In this document: piece by piece, positions 1-8,523 of the stretch
How positions within the stretch are numbered: position 1 is the first letter of the stretch
How the letters are laid out: each line of letters starts with the position of its first letter
From: Pseudomonas brassicacearum
Lineage (GTDB): Bacteria; Pseudomonadota; Gammaproteobacteria; Pseudomonadales; Pseudomonadaceae
Length of the DNA: 64,000 nt
NCBI RefSeq assembly: GCF_000585995.1
Contig: NZ_CP007410.1
Coordinates: 682,001-746,000 of the forward strand
Direction: 5' to 3'
Translations under genes and position numbers: made by a program
Notes under the pieces: generated by a model
What the model was told of the DNA's origin: nothing
Seen by the model: only the letters and a program-made list of their open reading frames with translations
Databases searched by the model: none

Positions 1-2
1 GT

Positions 3-41
3 CACGGCTGGGGGCGATTGCGCGACATGGTAGCAGAGTGA
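3..41 (+). CDS. Possible 3' end of a gene entering from the left edge
   Basis: One plus-strand frame reads HGWGRLRDMVAE followed by a TGA stop at 39-41. The codons suit the genome, so this may be the last dozen residues of a gene beginning outside the window. Nothing about its product can be said, and a chance open frame is equally possible. Confidence 0.2.
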   Translation, partial: HGWGRLRDMVAE

Positions 42-74
42 CCGACTTCAGAGCGCTGGCGCCTGTAAGTCCGT

Positions 75-146
75 CATCGCGAGCAAGCTCGCTCCCACAT
101 GAGCGGCGTACACCCATAGAATGTGGGAGCGAGCTTGCTCGCGAAG
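75..146. repeat. Paired REP palindromes (GTGGGAGCGAGC class)
   Basis: Two inverted copies of the palindromic unit GTGGGAGCGAGCTTGCTCGC face each other across a short spacer. This is the usual fluorescent-Pseudomonas REP doublet. It sits between the left-edge fragment and the 3' end of the HupE/UreJ gene and could form a long hairpin. Confidence 0.85.
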
Positions 147-169
147 GGGCCTTCGAAGGCGCTAGAAAA

Positions 170-742
170 TCAACCTGCCAACAACCAAACCCCAGTCGCC
201 GCCGAAGCCGCCCCAGCCAGCCGCACCAACGGCGCGGCCGCTCGAGGCAATAAGCGAACCAGAGCGAAACCTGCGCCATGTAGCGCCGCTGTGGCCGCGA
301 CGAACCCGGCCGCATAGGCCCACGGACTCGACATGTCCGGCAATTCCAAGCCATGGGCCACGCCATGGAACAGCGCAAACACGGCGGTCGCGGCGACCGC
401 CAGGCCCAGCGGTGGACGCACCGCCAGTGCCACGGCCAGGCCCAGGGCCAGTACCGAGGCGGCAATACCGCTTTCCAGCGCCGGCAGGTCCAGGCCTTCA
501 AAGCCCAGCAAGCCGCCGAGCAGCATCGTCCCGACGAAGGTGCACGGCAGCGCCCAGCGCGCAGCGCCTTGCTGCTGCGCGGCCCACAAGCCGACCGCCA
601 GCATCGCCAACAAATGATCGAGCCCACCAATGGGGTGGCCGAGGCCGGCGATCAGGCCGTTGTCGCCATGGCCGGGGTGGGCGAAGGCCATGGCCGGGGT
701 CAGCAGCAGGGCGAGGGCACCGAGGATGCGTTTGAATGTCAT
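170..742 (-). CDS. HupE/UreJ family protein, probable nickel permease of the urease cluster
   Basis: A 190-residue integral membrane protein. It has an N-terminal signal-like segment ending AMAFA, then the HPGHG motif and a run of hydrophobic helices with HPIGGLDHLLAML, all hallmarks of HupE/UreJ. Family members move nickel (or cobalt) for urease and hydrogenase maturation. It is the last gene of ureE-ureF-ureG-hupE, starting 31 bp after ureG with a good ribosome site (AAGGAAG) before its ATG. The context makes nickel supply to urease the natural role. Its substrate is inferred and cobalt cannot be excluded. Confidence 0.85.
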   Translation of the reverse strand: MTFKRILGALALLLTPAMAFAHPGHGDNGLIAGLGHPIGGLDHLLAMLAVGLWAAQQQGAARWALPCTFVGTMLLGGLLGFEGLDLPALESGIAASVLALGLAVALAVRPPLGLAVAATAVFALFHGVAHGLELPDMSSPWAYAAGFVAATAALHGAGFALVRLLPRAAAPLVRLAGAASAATGVWLLAG

Positions 743-773
743 GGATAAGCTTCCTTGTTGTAGTCAGAAAAAA

Positions 774-1388
774 TCAGGCAGCGATCAGCAGGCCCTGGCG
801 CTCGATGAACGCAATGATCGCGTCCAGGCCCTGGCCGGTTTTCTGGTTGCTGAACACGAAGGGCTTGTCGTTGCGCATCCGCCGGGTGTCGCTGTCCATC
901 ATTTCCAGGGACGCGCCCACCAGCGGTGCCAGGTCGATTTTGTTGATCACCAGCAGGTCGGATTTACAGATGCCGGGCCCGCCCTTGCGCGGCAGCTTGT
1001 CACCGGCCGAGACGTCGATGACATAGATTGTCAGGTCCGACAGTTCCGGGCTGAAGGTCGCCGAAAGGTTGTCGCCGCCCGATTCCACCAGGATCAGGTC
1101 CAGGCCCGGGAAGCGCCGGTTCAGTTGGTCCACCGCTTCGAGGTTGATCGAGGCGTCTTCGCGAATCGCCGTGTGCGGACAGCCGCCGGTTTCCACGCCG
1201 ATGATCCGCTCGGGCGCCAGGGCTTCGTTGCGCACCAGGAAGTCGGCGTCTTCGCGGGTGTAGATGTCGTTGGTGACCACCGCCAGGTTGTAGCGATCAC
1301 GCAGGGCCAGGCACAGGGCCAGCGTCAACGCGGTTTTGCCGGAGCCCACCGGGCCGCCAATACCGACGCGCAAAGGTTGTGTATTCAT
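774..1388 (-). CDS. ureG: Urease accessory GTPase UreG
   Basis: A 204-residue SIMIBI GTPase that powers nickel insertion into apo-urease together with UreD, UreF and UreE. The P-loop GGPVGSGKT lies at residues 11-19. Also visible are a C-P-H motif ([11 protein letters not shown]) that binds the metal in this family, ESGGDNL, and NKID for guanine recognition. The length is normal. The gene begins 9 bp after ureF, with AGGAG before the ATG, in the ureEFG-hupE operon, about 12 kb from the structural genes. Confidence 0.97.
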   Translation of the reverse strand: MNTQPLRVGIGGPVGSGKTALTLALCLALRDRYNLAVVTNDIYTREDADFLVRNEALAPERIIGVETGGCPHTAIREDASINLEAVDQLNRRFPGLDLILVESGGDNLSATFSPELSDLTIYVIDVSAGDKLPRKGGPGICKSDLLVINKIDLAPLVGASLEMMDSDTRRMRNDKPFVFSNQKTGQGLDAIIAFIERQGLLIAA

Positions 1389-1397
1389 GTGTGTCTC

Positions 1398-2072
1398 CTA
1401 GGAACGGAACAGGCGGCTGTACTGGCGCTCATGGGCCATGCACGCCAGTGACAGGCCAAACGCGGCGCTGCCGTAATGATCGGGGTCGATGTTCGAAGCG
1501 TTGTGCTGGGCCTGCTGCAGCAACGGCAAGAGCTCGCTGGTCAGGCGTTGGGCGGCTTGCTGGCCCAGGGGCAGGGTTTTCATCAGCACCGCCAGTTGGT
1601 TTTCCAGCCAGCTCCATAGCCAGGCGGCGAGGGCGTCCTGGGGCGTGATCTGCCAGGCGCGGGCGGCCAGGGCCCAGCCCAGGGCCAGGTGCGGCTCGCT
1701 GCGTTGCTCGAGAAACCCGCGTGCGGCGGCGTCCAGTTCCGGCAGGCCACCCAGCAACTGCTGCAACGAGTAGCCCATCTGCCGGCTCTCCTGATACAGC
1801 TCGCGGGTCTCCCGGCTGGCGCGGTGCTCTTCACAATGTCGCAGCAGGGCGTCCCAATCGTCGGCGGCGGCTGCGGTGCAGTGGGCCAGCAGCAGGGGCG
1901 CTTCGAAGCGTGCCAGATTCAGCAGCAATTGATCGCTGATCCAGCGCCGCGCATCGTCGGGATTCTTGACCTGGCCGTTATCCACCGTCATCTCCAGCCC
2001 CTGTGAATAGCTGTAGCCGCCAATCGGCAGTTGCGGGCTGGCCAGGCGCAGCAGCGCCCAGGCCGGGTTCAT
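1398..2072 (-). CDS. ureF: Urease accessory protein UreF
   Basis: A 224-residue, mostly helical protein that bridges UreD and UreG on apo-urease and regulates the GTPase during nickel delivery. The N-terminal LLRLASPQLPIGGYSYSQGLE is the strongly conserved UreF signature. The ATG overlaps the ureE stop codon as ATGA, which indicates translational coupling. Normal length, with no visible defect. Confidence 0.97.
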   Translation of the reverse strand: MNPAWALLRLASPQLPIGGYSYSQGLEMTVDNGQVKNPDDARRWISDQLLLNLARFEAPLLLAHCTAAAADDWDALLRHCEEHRASRETRELYQESRQMGYSLQQLLGGLPELDAAARGFLEQRSEPHLALGWALAARAWQITPQDALAAWLWSWLENQLAVLMKTLPLGQQAAQRLTSELLPLLQQAQHNASNIDPDHYGSAAFGLSLACMAHERQYSRLFRS

Positions 2073-2569
2073 GTGCGCACGCCGAACTGATGCAGGCGCG
2101 GCGCGTAGTTGAAATCTTCGTCACCGTGCCGCGAGTGATGATGGCCGCCGCCGTAGGCGCCATGTTCCGGTTGGAACGGGGCATCGATGGGCTCGGCGCT
2201 GGCGCCCAGTTGTTCGAGCATCGCCTTGAGCACGTAATCGTCCAGCAGGCGCAACCAGCCATCGCCCACTTGCAGGGCAACATGGCGATTGCCCAGGTGA
2301 TAGGCGGCGCGGGTCAATTCGAACGCGTTGGCGCAGGTGACATGCAGCAATTGTTCGGGGCGGGCACAGACACGCACGATGCGCCCGTCTTCGGCCTGCA
2401 GGCATTCGCCGTCGTACAGCGGCGGCTGGCCTCGCTCCAGAAACAACCCCACGTCTTCACCCTCGGCACTGAAACAGCGCAGGCGGCTTTTGCTGCGGGC
2501 GTCGAAGGTCAGGTGCAGCTCGGCGTCCCAGCGGGGTTGAAGGTCGATTCTGCGGTGAATCACCAGCAT
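2069..2569 (-). CDS. ureE: Urease accessory nickel metallochaperone UreE
   Basis: A 166-residue dimeric metallochaperone that hands nickel to UreG. The C-terminal tail is histidine-rich (GGGHHHSRHGDED), as expected for a nickel store. The start was taken at MLVIHRRID because homologues begin there and a GGAAG site lies 9 bases upstream; a longer open frame extends to 2686 but has no family match. It is first in the ureEFG-hupE operon, and a -24/-12 type promoter sits about 40 bp upstream. Confidence 0.95.
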   Translation of the reverse strand: MLVIHRRIDLQPRWDAELHLTFDARSKSRLRCFSAEGEDVGLFLERGQPPLYDGECLQAEDGRIVRVCARPEQLLHVTCANAFELTRAAYHLGNRHVALQVGDGWLRLLDDYVLKAMLEQLGASAEPIDAPFQPEHGAYGGGHHHSRHGDEDFNYAPRLHQFGVRT

Positions 2570-2606
2570 CGGAGTGCTTCCAGCAATGAACAGTGCTGTG
2601 TTTAGA

Positions 2607-2622
2607 GCAAGGGGCTTGCCAA
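2607..2622 (-). promoter_or_regulatory. Putative sigma-54 (-24/-12) promoter for ureEFG-hupE
   Basis: On the minus strand the sequence reads TTGGCAAGCCCCTTGC. This has the invariant GG and GC dinucleotides separated by exactly ten bases and is close to consensus TGGCAC-N5-TTGC, with one mismatch in the -24 box. It would start transcription about 25 bases before the ureE ATG. Sigma-54 with NtrC is the known route for nitrogen-limited urease expression, so this is plausible but untested. Confidence 0.6.
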
Positions 2623-2743
2623 TCGAAGGGGATGTAGGAAATAGGGGGTGCTGCTGGGGAAGGTGTTTGCTGGCGTCTCGCGTCACGCGCCATTTTGGTG
2701 CGCGCCGTAAAGCGGTGCACTGTTTTGCGGCTTGAGAAAAACT

Positions 2744-2832
2744 TGTGGGAGCGAGCTTGCTCGCGATAGCGGAGTGTCAGTCAGCATCAACTCCACTGAT
2801 GAATCGCTATCGCGAGCAAGCTCGCTCCCACA
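2744..2832. repeat. Paired REP palindromes (GTGGGAGCGAGC class)
   Basis: Inverted REP doublet between the desT 3' end and ureE. The two copies are near perfect, including flanking CGATAGCG/CGCTATCG, so they could pair into one long stem. Confidence 0.88.
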
Positions 2833-2849
2833 ATGGGTACATTCGGGGA

Positions 2850-3482
2850 TTATTCGGTGCTACCCAGCCCTTGCCAATGCTTGAGGCCAATGAAGATAAA
2901 CCGCAGCTGCTGGGTGATTTTCACTTGGGGAGTGAGGTGCTCGGGCAAGGCTTCGGCGGGTGGATCGATGATGTCCGGCAGGGTGGCGAACACGCTTTTG
3001 ACGATGAGGTCGGCCATCACACTCAACCCGGCCAAGTCCAGGTGCTGCAGTTTCGGCATGAGTGCCAGGTCGGCGGCCAAGTCCGAGCTGATGCCTTCGC
3101 GCAGTCGTCCGATGGCTTGGCGCACCGGCAGTGAGCCGCCGTATTGTTCGCGGGCCAGGAACAGGAACTGCGAGCGGTTGGCTTGTACCACATCGAGGAA
3201 GATCCGCACCGACGCGTCGATGATGCCGCCCATGACGAATTCGTTGTGGCGCACCAGTCGAATGGTTTCGCGGAAGGTCTGGCCGACTTCGCTGACGAGT
3301 GCCAGGCCCAGTTGATCCATGTCGTCGAAGTGCCGATAGAACCCGGTGGGCACGATGCCCGCCGTCCTGGCGACTTCCCGCAGGCTCAGGCTGCCGAACC
3401 CCCGGCCACACTCCATCAAATGCCGGGCTGCATCCATCAGGGCGTTTCGGGTCTGTTGTTTCTGTTCGGCGCGGGGCAGCAT
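2850..3482 (-). CDS. desT: TetR-family regulator, DesT-like (unsaturated fatty acid control)
   Basis: A 210-residue TetR-family repressor. Residues ~10-58 form the helix-turn-helix, with SLSLREVARTAGIVPTGFYRHF, the pattern of P. aeruginosa DesT and E. coli FabR. DesT senses acyl-CoA saturation and represses desaturase genes. The position next to ureE matches P. aeruginosa, where desT borders ureEFG. Unlike P. aeruginosa, no desaturase gene is adjacent in this window, so its targets must lie elsewhere. The ATG at 3482 was preferred over a GTG at 3518; neither has a strong ribosome site. Confidence 0.75.
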   Translation of the reverse strand: MLPRAEQKQQTRNALMDAARHLMECGRGFGSLSLREVARTAGIVPTGFYRHFDDMDQLGLALVSEVGQTFRETIRLVRHNEFVMGGIIDASVRIFLDVVQANRSQFLFLAREQYGGSLPVRQAIGRLREGISSDLAADLALMPKLQHLDLAGLSVMADLIVKSVFATLPDIIDPPAEALPEHLTPQVKITQQLRFIFIGLKHWQGLGSTE

Positions 3483-3591
3483 CGCAAGGCTGACTTCTGA
3501 TTCACGGGAGCGACGCACTCTAGCAAATCAGCTTTGCCGACGTCGAACGGTAGAGAGGGATCAGGCGGGAAAATGGGACGTTTGAAAAGTT

Positions 3592-3622
3592 AAAAGCCCG
3601 ATTGGGGGAATCGGGCTTTTTT
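3592..3622 (-). terminator. Rho-independent terminator, probably bidirectional
   Basis: A perfect 12-bp stem (AAAAGCCCGATT / AATCGGGCTTTT) with a 5-base loop, and T-runs on both sides. It lies just after the stop of the small repeat protein gene on the minus strand and in the intergenic space before desT. Confidence 0.9.
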
Positions 3623-3638
3623 CCGAGATACCATGGGC

Positions 3639-4106
3639 TCAGCTCACTGTGCCGTTGCGTTCGATCACGCGGTCACCACCGCCTTCGGCAAGGATCTGGC
3701 CTTGTGGGGTGCGGTCGGAACCGTCAGCAGCCAAGGTCTGGCCTTGTGGGGTGCGGTCGGAACCGTCAGCAGCCAAGGTCTGGCCTTGTGGGGTGCGGTC
3801 GGAACCGTCAGCAGCCAAGGTCTGGCCTTGTGGGGTGCGGTCGGAACCGTCAGCAGCCAAGGTCTGGCCTTGTGGGGTGCGGTCGGAACCGTCTTCAGCC
3901 AAGGTCTGGCCTTGTGGAGTGCGCTCAGAACCGTCTTCAGCCAGGCCTTTTTCTTTCAGGCGATCATTTCCACCTTCGGCAACGGTCTGGCTGTAGACCG
4001 AATGGCTGTCCCTGACCTGAGGGGTGGCTTGTTCGGAGGCTGGCAGTGCGAAGGCAGTAGAGGCCAGCAGTGAAAGGGAAAGGCTCATCAGTAATTGGCG
4101 TTTCAT
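3639..4106 (-). CDS. Small secreted protein with 14-residue tandem repeats
   Basis: A 155-residue protein of unknown function. A signal peptide (MKRQLLMSLSLSLLASTAFA) is followed by about eight units of the type LAADGSDRTPQGQT. The central units are identical 42-bp DNA repeats; outer units diverge (LAEDGSERTPQGQT, KEKGLAEDG). The repeats are polar and acidic, suggesting a disordered periplasmic or secreted protein. The start at 4106 is set by AAGGAG eight bases upstream; an in-frame ATG at 4112 is too close to that site. Similar short signal-peptide proteins with GSDRTPQG units occur in other pseudomonads, but I know of no assigned role. A terminator follows directly. Confidence 0.75.
   Translation of the reverse strand: MKRQLLMSLSLSLLASTAFALPASEQATPQVRDSHSVYSQTVAEGGNDRLKEKGLAEDGSERTPQGQTLAEDGSDRTPQGQTLAADGSDRTPQGQTLAADGSDRTPQGQTLAADGSDRTPQGQTLAADGSDRTPQGQILAEGGGDRVIERNGTVS
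3700..3949. repeat. Tandem 42-bp coding repeats
   Basis: The unit beginning ggccttgtggggtgcggtcg recurs about six times in tandem. The four central copies are virtually identical and the end copies carry substitutions (gtcttcagcc, gtggagtgcgctcaga). The unit is 42 bp (14 codons), so changes in copy number keep the reading frame. Copy number is likely to vary between strains. Confidence 0.9.
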
Positions 4107-4493
4107 GATCATTGCTCCTTGGGAGGGCGATAAAGTGGGTACGAGGGCAATGCTACTCTCGATAAGTCGATATAAAAGTTCATAAACGCAATGGTAATAA
4201 TCAACGGAATTGATTGTTATGGGCGAGGGCTCTAGAACGGGCCTCTCCGGGGTGCTGTTTTGCACTGTGGTGGGTATTTTGTACCCAGCAGTGCTTCGCA
4301 AACGTGCGAGGGCGGTAACACATACTTGGCGTATCGGTCAGGATTTTTCGTTTTTTTGTGCCGGTCATTGCCGGTGGCGTTAAACCTGTTGGCCGTTGCG
4401 TCAGTCCTATTCTTCATAACGAGCCGATTACAGGCTTGTGTTTCTATAAGGCGTCGCGGTCCGGGCGCTGAATTGTCATCAGGAGCCTTGTGC

Positions 4494-6569
4494 ATGACGC
4501 GCACCTCAAAAATCTTCGCCTGGAGCTTTGCCTGCCTTGTTGTTTTGCTGGCGGTGCTGGTGCTGATCATCGCCTTCTTCGATTGGAACCGGATCAAGCC
4601 GCCACTCAACGCCAAGGTTTCCGAGGAGTTGCACCGGCCGTTCGCGATCAACGGTAACCTGGCGGTGATCTGGCAACGTGAGCCAGCGGAGGGGGGCTGG
4701 CGAGCTTGGGTGCCGTGGCCCCATGTGGTCGCCGAAGACTTGAGCCTGGGTAACCCGGACTGGTCGAAAACCCCACAGATGGTCACGCTCAAGCGTGTTG
4801 AGTTGCGCATTTCACCCTTGGCCTTGTTGGTCCGGCGAGTGGCCATTCCCCGTATCGACCTGACCGAGCCCGACGCCAACCTGCAACGCTTGGCCGACGG
4901 ACGCGCCAACTGGACGTTCCAGTTCGACCCGAAGGACCCGGACGCGGAGCCGTCCAGTTGGGTGGTGGACATCGGTGCCATCGGCTTCGACAAGGGTCAC
5001 GTCACCCTTGACGACCAGACGCTGAAAACTCGCCTCGACCTGCTGATCGACCCGCTGGGCAAACCCATCCCGTTCAGCGATATCGTCGGTGACAAGGCCG
5101 CCAAGAAAGCCCAGGACCAGGGCGTGAGGCCCCAGGACTATGCGTTCGCCTTCAAGGTCAACGGGCAGTATCACGGGCAGAACCTCACCGGCTCCGGCAA
5201 GGTCGGCGGCTTGCTGGCGTTGCAGGACGCCTCACAACCCTTTCCGCTTCAGGCCCAGGCGAAGATCGGCGATACCCGCGTCGAACTGGCCGGCACCCTC
5301 ACGGACCCGAGGAACCTCGGCGCTTTGGATCTGCGCTTGAAACTGGCCGGCACCAGCCTGGCCAATCTCTATCCCCTGACCGGCGTGACCCTGCCGGATT
5401 CGCCGCCCTATGCCACCGACGGCCACCTGATCGCCAAGCTTCACGAGCCGAGCGGGGCGTTGTTTCGCTATGAAGCGTTCAACGGCAAGATCGGCGACAG
5501 CGATATCCATGGCGACCTGGCCTATGTCGCCAGCCAGCCCCGGCCGAAACTCAGCGGCGCGCTGGTCTCCAATCAACTGCTGTTCAGCGACCTGGCGCCA
5601 CTGATCGGTGCTGACTCCAACGCCGAACAAAAGGCCCGTGGCGGCGCGAGCAAACAGCCGACCGACAAGGTCTTGCCCGTGGAGGAGTTTCGTACCGAGC
5701 GCTGGAGCGTGATGGATGCCGATGTGGAATTCACTGGCAAACGCATCGTCCACAGCGCGCAGTTGCCGTTCACCGACCTCTACACGCACCTGGTGCTCAA
5801 CGATGGTCAGCTAAGCCTCGAACCGCTGCGCTTCGGCGTGGCCGGTGGCCGCCTCGATGCGCAGATCCGCCTCAATGGGCACACCCAGCCCCTGGAAGGC
5901 CAGGCGAAGCTGACCGCGCGGGGCTTCAAGCTCAAGCAACTGTTCCCCGGCTTCGAGCCGATGAAAACCAGTTTTGGTGAACTGAATGGTGATGCCGATA
6001 TTGCCGGACGCGGCAATTCGGTGGCGGCGTTGCTGGGTACCTCCAACGGCACCCTGAAAATGCTCATCAACGACGGCGCCATCAGTCGGGAGCTGATGGA
6101 GCTGGCGGGGCTGAATGTCGGCAACTACGTGGTGGGGAAAATCTTTGGTGACAAGGAAGTGAAGATCAACTGCGCGGCGGCGGACTTCGACATCAAGACC
6201 GGCCTGGCGACCATCCGCCTGTTCGTGTTCGACACCGAGAACGCGATCATCTACATCGACGGCACGGCGAACATGGCCACTGAGCAGTTGGACCTGACCA
6301 TTACCCCCGAGTCCAAGGGCTGGCGCCTGATTTCCCTGCGCTCGCCGTTGTACGTGCGAGGCAAGTTCTCCAAGCCCGCCGCCGGCGTCAAGGCTGTACC
6401 GCTGATTCTGCGCGGTGCCGGGATGGTGGCGCTGGGTGTGATCGCTGCGCCAGCGGCCGGGTTGCTGGCGCTGGTCGCCCCCAGCGGCGGCGAGCCGAAC
6501 CAGTGTGCGCCATTGCTGGAGCAGATGAAGGCTGGCAAGGCGCCGGTGACGGTCAAGCCTACCCGGTAG
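4494..6569 (+). CDS. AsmA family inner-membrane-anchored protein
   Basis: A 691-residue AsmA-like protein. It has one N-terminal transmembrane helix (residues ~7-30), then a long beta-rich periplasmic region containing AsmA-type elements such as VVDIGAIGFDKGHVTLDD and the C-terminal GNSVAALLGTSNGTL block. It ends with a small hydrophobic stretch. The AsmA/TamB group is now linked to phospholipid transport between membranes and to outer-membrane homeostasis, so that role is inferred. The start at 4494 has CAGGAG upstream and places the helix at the N terminus; the open frame runs further upstream to 4260 without family-like sequence. Confidence 0.85.
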   Translation: MTRTSKIFAWSFACLVVLLAVLVLIIAFFDWNRIKPPLNAKVSEELHRPFAINGNLAVIWQREPAEGGWRAWVPWPHVVAEDLSLGNPDWSKTPQMVTLKRVELRISPLALLVRRVAIPRIDLTEPDANLQRLADGRANWTFQFDPKDPDAEPSSWVVDIGAIGFDKGHVTLDDQTLKTRLDLLIDPLGKPIPFSDIVGDKAAKKAQDQGVRPQDYAFAFKVNGQYHGQNLTGSGKVGGLLALQDASQPFPLQAQAKIGDTRVELAGTLTDPRNLGALDLRLKLAGTSLANLYPLTGVTLPDSPPYATDGHLIAKLHEPSGALFRYEAFNGKIGDSDIHGDLAYVASQPRPKLSGALVSNQLLFSDLAPLIGADSNAEQKARGGASKQPTDKVLPVEEFRTERWSVMDADVEFTGKRIVHSAQLPFTDLYTHLVLNDGQLSLEPLRFGVAGGRLDAQIRLNGHTQPLEGQAKLTARGFKLKQLFPGFEPMKTSFGELNGDADIAGRGNSVAALLGTSNGTLKMLINDGAISRELMELAGLNVGNYVVGKIFGDKEVKINCAAADFDIKTGLATIRLFVFDTENAIIYIDGTANMATEQLDLTITPESKGWRLISLRSPLYVRGKFSKPAAGVKAVPLILRGAGMVALGVIAAPAAGLLALVAPSGGEPNQCAPLLEQMKAGKAPVTVKPTR

Positions 6570-6597
6570 CCAGATTGTGCTGTGAGGCGGCTGGCCT

Positions 6598-6683
6598 CAT
6601 CGCGAGCAAGCTCGCTCCCACAGGGGACCGCATTCTGTCTGAAAGAATGCGGTCCAAATGTGGGAGCGAGCTTGCTCGCGATG
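6598..6683. repeat. Paired REP palindromes (GTGGGAGCGAGC class)
   Basis: Inverted REP doublet between the convergent asmA-like and bacterioferritin-like genes. Its spacer carries its own inverted repeat (GACCGCATTC ... GAATGCGGTC), so the whole element can fold as one hairpin and may serve as a transcription barrier. Confidence 0.88.
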
Positions 6684-6698
6684 GGGCCCTAAAGGCTC

Positions 6699-7229
6699 TT
6701 ACAAATCGGCCAGGATGTCGGCCATGTCATCGGCGTGTTCTTCTTCCTGGGCCAGGATGTCTTCGAAGATGCGCCGGGTGGTCGGGTCTTTTTCGCCGAT
6801 GTACTGGATGATTTCCCGATAGCTGTCGATGGCGATCCGTTCCGCCACCAAGTCTTCGTAGACCATTTCCTTGAGCGTATTGCCGGCCACGTACTGGGCA
6901 TGGGAATTGCGGGTCAACAGGTCGGGGTTGAACTCAGGTTCTCCGCCCAGTTGCACGATTCGTTCGGCGAGTTTGTCGGCGTGCTCGGCTTCCTGGTTCG
7001 CGTGCTCGAGGAACTCACTGGCGGCCACGCTGGCCTTGAGGCCGGTGGCCATGAAGTAGTGGCGCTTGTAGCGCAGCACGCACACCAGTTCGGTGGCCAG
7101 CGCTTCGTTGAGCAGGCGAACGACTTCCTGTCGATCGGCGCTGTAGCCCTCGGTCACGGCGCCGTTCTGCACGTTCTGCCGCGCACGTTCGCGCAGGGTG
7201 GTTACATCGGATAAGTGCATGTCGCTCAT
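6699..7229 (-). CDS. Bacterioferritin-like ferritin-fold protein
   Basis: A 176-residue four-helix ferritin-like protein. The di-iron ligand pattern is visible: E in LNEALATELVCVLRY, ExxH in EFLEHANQEAEHADKL, a second E in VAERIAIDSYREII, and the final EEEHADDM. This group (P. aeruginosa PA4880-type) is annotated as bacterioferritin or Dps-like and presumably oxidises and stores iron. No Met haem ligand could be confirmed, so it may not be a true haem bacterioferritin. It is transcribed alone, divergently from the lipase gene. Confidence 0.8.
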   Translation of the reverse strand: MSDMHLSDVTTLRERARQNVQNGAVTEGYSADRQEVVRLLNEALATELVCVLRYKRHYFMATGLKASVAASEFLEHANQEAEHADKLAERIVQLGGEPEFNPDLLTRNSHAQYVAGNTLKEMVYEDLVAERIAIDSYREIIQYIGEKDPTTRRIFEDILAQEEEHADDMADILADL

Positions 7230-7423
7230 CTCGTTCTCCTGGAGGCTGATCCGGTTGAGGCGTCACGCTCTGCAGGCGCGATCACTCTAGGTCTGAGTGA
7301 CGCGATCCTGAAAAAGTTTTACCGAATTTGTCCGCAGGCTGATCGGGCCGAAGTAACGCCGGTGTCATAGACTGGTCATCATCGGTACCGATGCTGGGCC
7401 CTCTCGATCACAAGGATGTCGCT

Positions 7424-8314
7424 ATGTCGCAACGCTGCGCCACTCGCTACCCGCTGGTATTGGTCCCGGGCATGTTCGGGTTTATTCGCCTGGTGTTGTA
7501 TCCCTACTGGTATGGGATCGTTTCGGCGTTGCGTCGGGGTGGGGCCGTGGTGGTGACGGTAAAGGTTTCGCCGCTGCATTCATCCGAGGTGCGCGGCGAG
7601 CAACTGCTGGCGCGGATCGAGGAGATCCTGCGGCAAACCGGTGCGCAGAAGGTCAACCTGATCGGCCACAGCCAGGGGAGCCTCACCGCCCGCTACGCAG
7701 CCGCCAAACGCCCGGACCGGGTGGCATCGGTCACGTCAGTGGCCGGCACCAACCACGGCTCCGAACTGGCCGATTACCTGCAAGCCCACTATCCGGCCGA
7801 CAGTGCCAGGGGTCGCTTGCTCAGCGCCTTGCTGCGGCTGATCAACGCCTTGATGAGCCTGTTGGAAACCGGCTATCGCGGGCCGAAGTTGCCGGTGGAT
7901 ATCCATGCTTCCCATGCCTCTCTCACCACAGAAGGTGCGGCGCTGTTCAACCAGCGATATCCACAGGGCTTGCCCGAAACCTGGGGCGGGCAGGGGGCGG
8001 AAGTGGTCAACGGTGTGCGTTATTACTCCTGGTCCGGGACCTTGCAGCCGGGCAAGACCGATAAGGGCGGCAACCTGTTTGACGGTACTAACCGCAGCTG
8101 CCGCTTGTTCGCCCGCACCTTCGTGCGCGAAGCGGGGCAATGCGACGGCATGGTTGGCCGCTACAGCTCGCACTTGGGGACGGTAATTGGCGATGACTAC
8201 CCGCTGGATCACTTCGACATCGTCAACCAATCGCTGGGGCTGGTGGGCAAGGGCGCCGAACCTGTGCGGTTGTTCGTCGAGCATGCCGAGCGGTTGAGGG
8301 CTGCCGGGGTGTAG
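7424..8314 (+). CDS. Triacylglycerol lipase-like alpha/beta hydrolase
   Basis: A 296-residue lipase of the Pseudomonas family I type. The oxyanion-hole strand VLVPGMFGF (residues ~12-20) is followed by the nucleophile elbow GHSQG (S83) and VAGTNHGSELADY. Late Asp and His candidates are VGRYSSHLG, DDYPLDH and nearby residues. No signal peptide is evident at the N terminus chosen here, and no lif foldase gene is adjacent, so this may be an intracellular or foldase-independent member. ATG 7424 has AAGGA upstream; a longer open frame begins at 7391. It stands alone between REP elements. Confidence 0.85.
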   Translation: MSQRCATRYPLVLVPGMFGFIRLVLYPYWYGIVSALRRGGAVVVTVKVSPLHSSEVRGEQLLARIEEILRQTGAQKVNLIGHSQGSLTARYAAAKRPDRVASVTSVAGTNHGSELADYLQAHYPADSARGRLLSALLRLINALMSLLETGYRGPKLPVDIHASHASLTTEGAALFNQRYPQGLPETWGGQGAEVVNGVRYYSWSGTLQPGKTDKGGNLFDGTNRSCRLFARTFVREAGQCDGMVGRYSSHLGTVIGDDYPLDHFDIVNQSLGLVGKGAEPVRLFVEHAERLRAAGV

Positions 8315-8336
8315 CCAACTGGACCGCGTTATCGTT

Positions 8337-8420
8337 CATCGCGAGCAAGCTCGCTCCCACATTCGATCGGGTTTCGTCAGAAGGAATGCGGTCAACTGTG
8401 GGAGCGAGCTTGCCGCGATG
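8337..8420. repeat. Paired REP palindromes, second copy degenerate
   Basis: Inverted REP doublet after the lipase gene. The right-hand copy reads GAGCTTGCCGCGATGG and has lost two bases of the central CTCG, so its palindrome is imperfect. Confidence 0.85.
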
Positions 8421-8523
8421 GCGGTAGATCACGCATCGAAGATCGAGCAGATGAAGGTGTAACAGGCTTTGTCTACACTGCTCCTCATCGCCCCACTCCC
8501 GTGCGGCAACCAGGAGAAACACC

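Noticed and set aside
3602..4073. Plus-strand repeat proteins (GLVGCGRNRQQPRS or LALWGAVGTVSSQG units)
   Set aside because: The 42-bp repeats give open frames in several registers, but only the minus-strand frame has a signal peptide, a good ribosome site and a terminator.
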